This document shows positions 1-5,852 of a DNA stretch of 7,173 nucleotides, piece by piece. The DNA comes from Bacteroidales bacterium. GTDB lineage: Bacteria; Bacteroidota; Bacteroidia; Bacteroidales; UBA12481. Location of the stretch: contig JAGHDB010000268.1 of the NCBI GenBank assembly GCA_021160155.1, positions 1 to 7,173 on the forward strand, in the 5' to 3' direction. The first letter of the stretch is position 1. Each line of letters starts with the position of its first letter. The position numbers and the translations under genes are program-made. The notes beneath the pieces are model-generated. The model saw only the letters and a program-made list of their open reading frames with translations, had not been told where the DNA came from and made no database searches.

Positions 1-49
1 CTAATATCTAATATCTAATATCTAATATCTAACATCCAATATCCAACAA
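1..49. repeat. Tandem 7-bp repeat array (CTAATAT) abutting a start codon
   Basis: Four exact copies of CTAATAT occupy 1-28. They are followed by the degenerate units CTAACAT (29-35), CCAATAT (36-42) and CCAACAA (43-49), and the next gene's ATG lies at 52. The array begins at the first base of the window, so its true length is unknown. The unit is not a multiple of three, and the frame of the following gene has a TAA at 16-18 within the array, so the repeat is non-coding for that gene. The copies decay towards the gene, as expected if the array is kept homogeneous only in its interior. It occupies the 5' leader or promoter-proximal region, where copy number could alter spacing, but no promoter can be recognised within it. 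Confidence 0.9.
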
Positions 50-51
50 CC

Positions 52-2844
52 ATGACTAAAAAAATTTACCTCTTTGCAATCGGACTGACAATAATTGGTG
101 CTGGACTGACAGGGTATCAAGCCTGGCATCATAATAGTCAACGCAGCTCCTATGAACATTTTATCAGAAAAACATGTGATCATTTTCAGGTCACCAGACC
201 GGCGGTTACAGAAAACATCAGCAGAATGGATCAACCTGATATGGCCGCGCTGGATGAATTCCTGAAAACGGTGGATCCCGCTACGAAGAATGTACCCACC
301 GAGCGACTAATAAATGCATACCGGCAAACTGAAACCCTGGAGAATCTGAAAACCGGCGGGGATGCATTAACCTGGACAGCACATCCGACCGATATGGGGG
401 GGCGTACCCGCACACTTATGTTTGACCCCAATGATCCGGAACATAAAAAAATGTGGGCAGGAGCTGTCACAGGCGGATTGTGGGTAAATGAAGATCCTGT
501 GAGTGGTGAAGCCTGGCAACCGGTAGATGATTTCTGGCCGGATCTCTCCATCAGTTGTATGACTTACGACCCGAACAATACCCAAAATTTTTATGTTGGA
601 ACAGGAGAAAGTCAGACCGCGCTGATCATTTACCGTGAATCGTCCGGTAAGGGAATGGGGATCATACATTCAACTGACGGAGGCACCTCTTGGTCACTTA
701 TGCCCTCTACCACCGGCTGGGCCTATGTAACAAGTATTCTGGTAAGAAATGAACAGGGCGTCAGCGTTATTTATGCCGGTGTGGTTTCAGGAATATATAA
801 GGGTGCAGGGCATCAAAGCCAACCCGGTGACGGATTGTACCGCTCAACTGATGGCGGAGTAACCTGGGCCCAGGTATTACCAAATATCCCCGGAACAGAT
901 CATTCTTATGCTCCTTCCGACCTGGATATGTCATCCGACAGCAGCCGGATATTTGTCGGCACTACTTACGGCATCAATGAGGATGCCTCTGATAATGACC
1001 GGTCAGGTGCTGCCTGCCTGCTTTACTCGGATGACGGGATCAATTGGACAGTCAACTCCACCTATCACGATCTGATTACAGCGGGTTATAACATCCCGGG
1101 TAAAAGCCGCACATACCACTATCCCGGACGGGTAGTTCTGTCTAATGTGCCATCTAACCCGGATATGATGTATGCACTGGTTGCCGGCGGGTACCTCAGG
1201 GGTGATCAGTTTATTGGATATGATTGTGCATTAATTCTTAAAACAGAGGATAAAGGCGCTACATGGACCAGCCTGGAAAATATACCTATGCGCGGCAGCA
1301 GCAACACATTTGCCTACCTGGCCTGGCATGCATTGGAGGTAGAAGTCAGTCCGTTTAACCCTAACGTAATCTGGATAGGAGGTCTGGATACCTGGCGAAG
1401 TACGGATGGAGGGGTGAACTGGACAAAGATGTCAGACTGGGCTCAGATGTATGGAAACGGATCACCCAAATATGTTCATGCCGATATCCATGTAATTACA
1501 TACAAACCCGGTACCGACAACGAACTCTTTGTAACAACCGACGGAGGTATTTTCGGAACCCGGTCTGCAGCTTCCCCAACCAATGTCGTATTTTTTGAAC
1601 TGAACCGTAATTACAGTACTTTACAATATTATTCGTGTGCCATCCATCCCGATTCAGCCGCCATTCATTTTATGGGCGGTTTGCAGGATAATGGAACCAT
1701 CTTTTATAAAAAAGGTGATACCCCAACATTCAGAAATATGCTCTCAGGAGGGGATGGAGCCCTCTGTTTTGTAGATCAGGATCACCCTTCGGTATGTATC
1801 ACCACTGTATATAACAACTCTATCTATACCTGGAAAGGAGATAAGGAAACCATGCCTGACCGGTTGCAATCCCGGGGTTTTAATACCGGGATGTTCATCA
1901 ATGCCATGGATTACGACTGGAAAAATGACATTCTTTTTGCCAACGGCACCAATGAACAGGGGAATAACAAAAACACCCTGGAAGTGATCGGGATTACAGA
2001 AAGCAATATTAACGGGACACTGCGTAATATACCCACTCATTCAAATGTTCCGATCTCTAATGTCAAGTGGTCAGAACTTTCTCCCCAGAATCTGAGTACT
2101 CTCTTTCTCGGAACTCAGGCCGGCAAACTGTTTAAACTTGAAGATGCAGCTCACATCGGAACACTGACCGATCTTACAGGCGCTGATTTTCCCACAGCCA
2201 ATATCAGCGCGGTGGATATTGGGCAAAGCGAAGATACTCTGTTAGTTACATTCTCAAATTACGGGGTTCCATCGGTCTGGCTGACTGTGGATGGTGGCCA
2301 AAACTGGAAAAATATTGAGGGTAATCTTCCGGATATGCCTATTCGCTGGGGGATTTTCCATCCGCTAAACGGAAAACAGGTGATGTTGGCTACAGAAACG
2401 GGAGCCTGGACTTCTCCCAATGTTCTGGCTGATCCGGTGGTCTGGAGCCCGGATAATCATGGAATGGCCCATGTCAGGATCGATATGTTGAAATTCCGTA
2501 AATCCGACAATACCGTGCTGGCAGCTACCCACGGAAGAGGGATGTTCACCACGATCTGGGAACCGGCCTTTGTTAGTGGTACGGCAGATCAATGGATCAG
2601 TGATAAAGTGCGTGTTTTTCCCAATCCTTCCAACGGTATGATTTCCATAGAAATACCTGCCGGCAATAAATCGGCTGTCAGCATCCTGGACGTAACCGGC
2701 CGGGTTGTATTATCAGAAAGCATTCCGGATAATTCCACAACAACGCATCGATCGTACAACCTGACGCATCAATCCAAAGGGACCTATTTCATCAGGATTC
2801 AGAGGAACGGTAAAACAACCACGCAACAACTCATTATTCAATAA
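52..2844 (+). CDS. Secreted Asp-box (sortilin/GH74-like) beta-propeller protein with T9SS type A sorting domain
   Basis: This 930-residue protein is predicted to cross the inner membrane by Sec and the outer membrane by the type IX system. Residues 2-24 form a signal peptide (Lys-Lys, then a hydrophobic core), although the cleavage site is not clean. From about residue 108 the sequence resembles the VPS10/sortilin and GH74-like propeller fold: GGR at 116, GTGES at 183, and Asp boxes (S-x-D-x-G-x-x-W) at 207-214, 265-272 and 450-457. Weaker boxes lie at 325-332, 398-405 and 745-752, with a GGLQDNG motif near 542 and HGRGMF near 828. Residues 853-930 (VFPNPSNG, then DVTGRVV, then GTYFIRI, ending near a QQLIIQ tail) match the type A sorting domain that directs export and usually surface anchoring. 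The ATG at 52 is the first start after an in-frame TAA at 16-18. The substrate is unknown. Asp boxes alone do not show sialidase or glycosidase activity, so an enzymatic name would be unsafe. The fold and export route are fairly certain; the role is not. Confidence 0.9.
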   Translation: MTKKIYLFAIGLTIIGAGLTGYQAWHHNSQRSSYEHFIRKTCDHFQVTRPAVTENISRMDQPDMAALDEFLKTVDPATKNVPTERLINAYRQTETLENLKTGGDALTWTAHPTDMGGRTRTLMFDPNDPEHKKMWAGAVTGGLWVNEDPVSGEAWQPVDDFWPDLSISCMTYDPNNTQNFYVGTGESQTALIIYRESSGKGMGIIHSTDGGTSWSLMPSTTGWAYVTSILVRNEQGVSVIYAGVVSGIYKGAGHQSQPGDGLYRSTDGGVTWAQVLPNIPGTDHSYAPSDLDMSSDSSRIFVGTTYGINEDASDNDRSGAACLLYSDDGINWTVNSTYHDLITAGYNIPGKSRTYHYPGRVVLSNVPSNPDMMYALVAGGYLRGDQFIGYDCALILKTEDKGATWTSLENIPMRGSSNTFAYLAWHALEVEVSPFNPNVIWIGGLDTWRSTDGGVNWTKMSDWAQMYGNGSPKYVHADIHVITYKPGTDNELFVTTDGGIFGTRSAASPTNVVFFELNRNYSTLQYYSCAIHPDSAAIHFMGGLQDNGTIFYKKGDTPTFRNMLSGGDGALCFVDQDHPSVCITTVYNNSIYTWKGDKETMPDRLQSRGFNTGMFINAMDYDWKNDILFANGTNEQGNNKNTLEVIGITESNINGTLRNIPTHSNVPISNVKWSELSPQNLSTLFLGTQAGKLFKLEDAAHIGTLTDLTGADFPTANISAVDIGQSEDTLLVTFSNYGVPSVWLTVDGGQNWKNIEGNLPDMPIRWGIFHPLNGKQVMLATETGAWTSPNVLADPVVWSPDNHGMAHVRIDMLKFRKSDNTVLAATHGRGMFTTIWEPAFVSGTADQWISDKVRVFPNPSNGMISIEIPAGNKSAVSILDVTGRVVLSESIPDNSTTTHRSYNLTHQSKGTYFIRIQRNGKTTTQQLIIQ

Positions 2845-2879
2845 ATCCTGTTTCATTGATCACGTCATCACACTAACAG

Positions 2880-3641
2880 ATGCACTGGTACTTCTACCCT
2901 ATTCTGGTCGGCACCGGTATCCTGGTTGGATTCATCAATACACTGGCCGGATCAGGATCTCTGATTACTTTACCTCTGTTGATGTTCATCGGTCTGCCTG
3001 CCAATGTAGCCAACGGCACCAATCGTGTGGCTATTTTAATGCAAACAGCCGTAGGTGTCAGAGGTTTTAAGAAGCATAAAGTATTTCAAATCAGGGAAGG
3101 CATTTGGTTATCGCTCCCTGCTGTGATAGGAGCTTTGATCGGTGCAGCATTGGCAGTTGACATTGATGACCGGACTATGACCCGGGCGATCGGTTTGCTA
3201 TTGATCGTGATGTTTTTTCTGATCATTCTTAAACCGGAGGCTTGGGTCAAAGGAAAAGCGGGTCAGGTTAAGGCTAAACCCGGATTACTTCAGGTACTGA
3301 TTTTTTTCGGGATCGGTTTATACGGAGGATTTATTCAGGCCGGTGTAGGTTTTTTTCTATTGGGAGGCCTGGTTCTGGGAGCAGGATATGATCTGATCAA
3401 AGCCAATGCCATCAAGAATCTGGTGGTCTTACTCTACACTCCTTTTGCACTGGCTGTTTTTGTCTGGAACGGGCAGGTGAATTGGCTGGCCGGACTGACC
3501 CTGGGGGTGGGTAACATGTTGGGTGCCTGGATTGCCACACGTGTAGCGGTAAGTTGGGGAACTAAATTTGTACGTATCGTATTGCTGACGGTTATTTTCC
3601 TGGCCAGTCTGAAACTGCTTGGCGTTTTTAATCTGTTTTAA
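2880..3641 (+). CDS. TauE/SafE-family integral membrane protein (putative sulfite/organic anion exporter)
   Basis: This is a 253-residue, very hydrophobic protein with about eight likely membrane segments, the usual length for the TauE/SafE (DUF81) family. Members are linked to export or uptake of sulfite, sulfoacetate and similar small anions, but most are uncharacterised. Two half-repeats are visible. The N-terminal one runs from GFINTLAGSGS (17-27) to ANGTNRV (44-50). The C-terminal one runs from GGFIQAGVGFF (149-159) to KANAIKNLV (174-182). This is the internal duplication expected of the family. A basic loop (KGKAGQVKAK, 124-133) separates the halves. An in-frame TAA at 2874-2876 lies just upstream, so the ATG at 2880 is the first possible ATG; no clear Shine-Dalgarno site precedes it. 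It follows the T9SS-cargo gene by 35 nt on the same strand and may share its transcript. Nothing nearby indicates sulfur metabolism, so the substrate is unknown. Confidence 0.88.
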   Translation: MHWYFYPILVGTGILVGFINTLAGSGSLITLPLLMFIGLPANVANGTNRVAILMQTAVGVRGFKKHKVFQIREGIWLSLPAVIGALIGAALAVDIDDRTMTRAIGLLLIVMFFLIILKPEAWVKGKAGQVKAKPGLLQVLIFFGIGLYGGFIQAGVGFFLLGGLVLGAGYDLIKANAIKNLVVLLYTPFALAVFVWNGQVNWLAGLTLGVGNMLGAWIATRVAVSWGTKFVRIVLLTVIFLASLKLLGVFNLF

Positions 3642-3658
3642 AGTATTTTCAGATTGTT

Positions 3659-4624
3659 TTACAGAAGCCTGAAATGGTAGGTGATGGTACCTTTCTGGTA
3701 AATCGCCGCATTTGTACTGGTGACTTTGTTGAATCTGGCCTGCAGAGCTGCTTTCCGGGCTGCCTCAAGTAAGCGGGAATCGTTGGTAGTTGATCCTTTC
3801 TTGCCGGGTACTGCAGCTACTACTTTCCCCTCTTTATTTACCGTAATCTCAACAACTACAGTCCCGTAATCATTGACTTTATATTCAGGTTTAGCGAGCG
3901 TGCCGATCACATTTCTTCCTTCAAGGCTGAATGAGATTCCAGAACCGCGACTTAGTGTATTGGCTTGTTTCCTGGATTCAACAGCCCCGGTATTAACTCC
4001 CTTGTTACCGTTTTTTACTTTATCTCCCTGACCGGAGTTATTGCCATTATCGGCCTGGCCTCCAAAAGACTTCTTCATACGTTCGTTTATAGCATTTCGC
4101 TGCTGCTGTTCTTTCTCTTTCCGGAGCCGTTCTTTCTCAAGCCGTTGTCGTTCAAGTTCTGCCTGTTTTTTCTTTTCAGCTTCGAGACGTTGTCTCTCTA
4201 ACTCGGCCTGGCGCTGGCGTTCCAGTTCTGCCTGGTGTTTCTTTTCGATCTCAGCCAGTCGTTTTTTTTCAGCCTCGTCCACTTTGTTGGTTTGGGTCTT
4301 AACTGCCGGAGCTTCTTCATTATTCTGGGTCATCAATTTCTCGGCAGGTTTCTTTTTTTGTTCGGTCACCTGAACCGGGGGAGCGGATTCTTTCGGAGGC
4401 GGAGTCACTTTAGGCGTAATTGTTTTAACCGGAGGAGTGTAAGTCTGCTTTTGAGGCTCCTGGAGTCCGGATCCCAATTCATTGGTCCCGAAATTGATTA
4501 AAATACCCTCTTCAGGAGGTGGAGGGAAAGGGGCACTGTAGTGCAAATAGAGCAGCATTACGATAATCCCGATGTGAAAGATTACAGTACCAATAATACC
4601 CCGGTAAGTTTTCAGAAACTCCAT
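3659..4624 (-). CDS. tonB: TonB-family energy transducer with TolA-like coiled-coil arm
   Basis: This 321-residue protein is anchored in the inner membrane and should carry energy from ExbB-ExbD to outer-membrane TonB-dependent transporters. In order, it shows: a single membrane helix (about 10-28) containing T13-x3-H17, which aligns by eye with the Ser-x3-His of E. coli TonB/TolA that contacts ExbB/TolQ; a Pro-rich stretch (31-83, with PPPP at 34-37); a highly charged Lys/Glu/Arg/Gln coiled coil (about 115-180) with three AELERQR copies; a Gly/Asn-rich linker (188-215); and a C-terminal TonB domain (about 229-321, with YGTVVVEITVNKEGKV at 253-268 and an ending of the type TYHFRLL). The gene starts 3 bp after the exbD stop, so the two are surely cotranscribed and probably translationally coupled. 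The charged arm recalls TolA, but the C-terminal domain reads as TonB and no tolB or pal is visible, so TonB is preferred. Its 3' end faces the TauE/SafE gene across 17 bp. Confidence 0.9.
   Translation of the reverse strand: MEFLKTYRGIIGTVIFHIGIIVMLLYLHYSAPFPPPPEEGILINFGTNELGSGLQEPQKQTYTPPVKTITPKVTPPPKESAPPVQVTEQKKKPAEKLMTQNNEEAPAVKTQTNKVDEAEKKRLAEIEKKHQAELERQRQAELERQRLEAEKKKQAELERQRLEKERLRKEKEQQQRNAINERMKKSFGGQADNGNNSGQGDKVKNGNKGVNTGAVESRKQANTLSRGSGISFSLEGRNVIGTLAKPEYKVNDYGTVVVEITVNKEGKVVAAVPGKKGSTTNDSRLLEAARKAALQARFNKVTSTNAAIYQKGTITYHFRLL
4142..4231 (-). repeat. Imperfect internal repeat encoding AELERQR units in the tonB-like gene
   Basis: Three copies of the peptide AELERQR are encoded at 4211-4231, 4187-4207 and 4142-4162 (residues 132-138, 140-146 and 155-161). 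The first two are adjacent with one residue between them, and the third follows an eight-residue EAEKKKQ-type insert. At the DNA level the copies differ at synonymous positions, for example GCA against GCC for Ala and CGA, CGT or CGG for Arg. They are therefore not recent exact duplications, and the peptide has been kept by selection for a charged helix. This region is the core of the predicted coiled coil. Confidence 0.8.
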
Positions 4625-4627
4625 GAG

Positions 4628-5026
4628 TTACCTGGATCTCGTAGCCAGAATTACCTTATAATGATTAATTCTCCCTATGTCAAGAACTTTTACCACCTCA
4701 CTGATAGGAACAGATTCTTCAACATGTAAAGAAATGGTGCGGTCATTCTCCGGCACCCCGTCAAATTTCACTTTTAAGGCACTTTCCAGCTGACTAAAAG
4801 CGATAGGGGTACGTTCGATGTAATATTTCAGGTCACGGTTAATAGAAACCGTTGTGATCGGTTTGGCCGAGACCTGGCTGCTGCTTTTGGGTAGCAATAA
4901 TTTCAGCGCATTCGGCTGAATCATGGTAGAGGTAATCATAAAGAAGATTAACAGCAGAAATACGATGTCAGTCATTGAAGAGAGGCTGAACTGCGGATTG
5001 ATTTTATTTTGTGACTTTATGGCCAT
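4628..5026 (-). CDS. exbD: ExbD/TolR-family biopolymer transport protein
   Basis: This 132-residue protein, about the usual family length, is the ExbD part of the proton-driven motor that powers TonB. It has a short cytoplasmic N-terminus (MAIKSQNKINPQ), one membrane helix (about 19-35) beginning SSMTDIVFLLLIFFMITST, and a periplasmic domain. Asp20 in the MTD motif matches the essential membrane aspartate of ExbD/TolR/MotB (Asp25 of E. coli ExbD), which takes part in proton passage. After the helix, PNALKLLLPKSSS (38-50) is the conserved segment leading into the periplasmic fold. The start lies 21 bp after the exbB stop and the stop lies 3 bp before the tonB start, so this is the middle gene of a three-gene operon. 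The leader has only a weak A-rich purine tract (AGAAAAGA) before the ATG. Confidence 0.95.
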   Translation of the reverse strand: MAIKSQNKINPQFSLSSMTDIVFLLLIFFMITSTMIQPNALKLLLPKSSSQVSAKPITTVSINRDLKYYIERTPIAFSQLESALKVKFDGVPENDRTISLHVEESVPISEVVKVLDIGRINHYKVILATRSR

Positions 5027-5047
5027 CTTATCTTTTCTGTTTGCAAT

Positions 5048-5749
5048 TTACTTCAGAGGTTCATTTAGCAGATCCATGAACTCGGATGAACGGGCTTCAA
5101 GAAGAAAAACCACATTCTCTATTTTCGCAACAAGGATATTATAGCAAAAATAGGCAATAATACCTACAAAAAGCCCGGCTGCCGTAGTCACCATTGCCGT
5201 GTAAATACCATGAGAAAGAAGTGACACATCAATATTACTGCCTGCATTCGACATATCCCAGAAAGCCCGTATCATACCAAACACCGTTCCGAGGAAACCG
5301 ATCATGGGAGAGGCACCGGCTGAAGTAGCCAGAGTAGGCAAACCTCTTTCAAGTTTGTAAACCTCTAATTTACCGGCATTTTCAATAGCCGCATTCACAT
5401 CGGTCATAGGTCTGCCGATCCGGCGGATCCCCGCTTCAATCATCCGCGACACCGGTGTGTTTGCGGCGGTAGCCAATCTGATAGCTGCATCAATCTTACC
5501 ATCATGAATGAACTCTTTGATGCGGTTCATAAAGTGCATATCTTCCTGCCCGGCACGGCGAATAGCAAAATAGCGCTCCACAAAAATATATATAGCCAAA
5601 ATCGAAAGCAGGGCAATCGGGATCATGAGCCATCCCCCTTTAAGGGTAAGTTCCCAGATCGGCATAGTCACTTGTGATGTTGTTCCGGCACCGGAAAGAG
5701 AATCAACCTGTGCCAAATAGTCGCTTTGAATCATTAAAATCCAACTCAT
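5048..5749 (-). CDS. exbB: ExbB/TolQ/MotA-family proton channel protein
   Basis: This 233-residue inner-membrane protein forms, as a pentamer in the known family members, the stator-like channel around ExbD. Three membrane segments are visible: about 38-58 (GGWLMIPIALLSILAIYIF), 138-162 and 181-206. The second contains GFLGTVFGM with Thr155, and the third contains TTAAGL with Thr189. These align by eye with Thr148 and Thr181 of E. coli ExbB, which line the proton path next to the ExbD aspartate. The soluble stretch 63-137 is the cytoplasmic domain typical of the family. The roughly 30 residues before the first helix are common in Bacteroidota ExbB. No earlier in-frame ATG is present, so the ATG at 5749 was chosen; Met6 and Met29 are alternatives. 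It is the first gene of exbB-exbD-tonB and lies just after a terminator, so its own promoter should fall within about 5750-5790. Confidence 0.94.
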   Translation of the reverse strand: MSWILMIQSDYLAQVDSLSGAGTTSQVTMPIWELTLKGGWLMIPIALLSILAIYIFVERYFAIRRAGQEDMHFMNRIKEFIHDGKIDAAIRLATAANTPVSRMIEAGIRRIGRPMTDVNAAIENAGKLEVYKLERGLPTLATSAGASPMIGFLGTVFGMIRAFWDMSNAGSNIDVSLLSHGIYTAMVTTAAGLFVGIIAYFCYNILVAKIENVVFLLEARSSEFMDLLNEPLK

Positions 5750-5782
5750 ATTTTCATCAATTTTTATCCAAATAAAGATATT

Positions 5783-5823
5783 AAAAAAACGAGATACACA
5801 TTTGTTTAGTATATCTCGTTTTT
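5783..5823 (-). terminator. Intrinsic terminator of the NhaD gene
   Basis: A perfect 12-bp inverted repeat, AAAAACGAGATA (5785-5796) and TATCTCGTTTTT (5812-5823), encloses a 15-nt loop. Read on the minus strand, the stem is followed by a run of T (complement of A at 5783-5789), which gives the stem plus U-tract of a rho-independent terminator. It lies 29 bp beyond the NhaD stop and 33 bp before the exbB start. It should therefore end the antiporter transcript and separate it from the exbB operon. The A/T-symmetric ends would also let it work on the plus strand, but no plus-strand gene enters from the left. Confidence 0.88.
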
Positions 5824-5852
5824 ACAGTATTTGTTAACTGCCTTTTCCAGGA

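Noticed and set aside
231..669. Two overlapping minus-strand open frames inside the T9SS-cargo gene
   Set aside because: They lie opposite a well-supported coding region that shows recognisable domain motifs. Their own translations show no domain or signal features.
670..2307. Sialidase (GH33) annotation for the Asp-box protein
   Set aside because: Asp boxes are structural and occur in many propeller families. The sialidase catalytic arrangement could not be identified, and the other motifs fit sortilin/GH74-like propellers better.
3647..3674. Inverted repeat TTTCAG/CTGAAA as a bidirectional terminator
   Set aside because: It has only 6 bp of stem, a 16-nt loop, no clear U-tract, and it overlaps the end of the tonB-like coding region; this is too weak to call.
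4041..4373. Plus-strand open frame of about 110 residues, rich in Ser, Phe and Arg
   Set aside because: It is exactly antisense to the coiled-coil part of the tonB-like gene. The lack of stops follows from the repetitive Lys/Glu/Arg/Gln codons on the other strand, and the peptide resembles no known family.
5769..5776. Possible Bacteroidota -7 element (TTTATTTG on the minus strand, near TAnnTTTG) for exbB
   Set aside because: One fixed base is wrong and no TTTG-type -33 element lies at the right distance upstream, so it cannot be called, although a promoter is expected somewhere in this gap.
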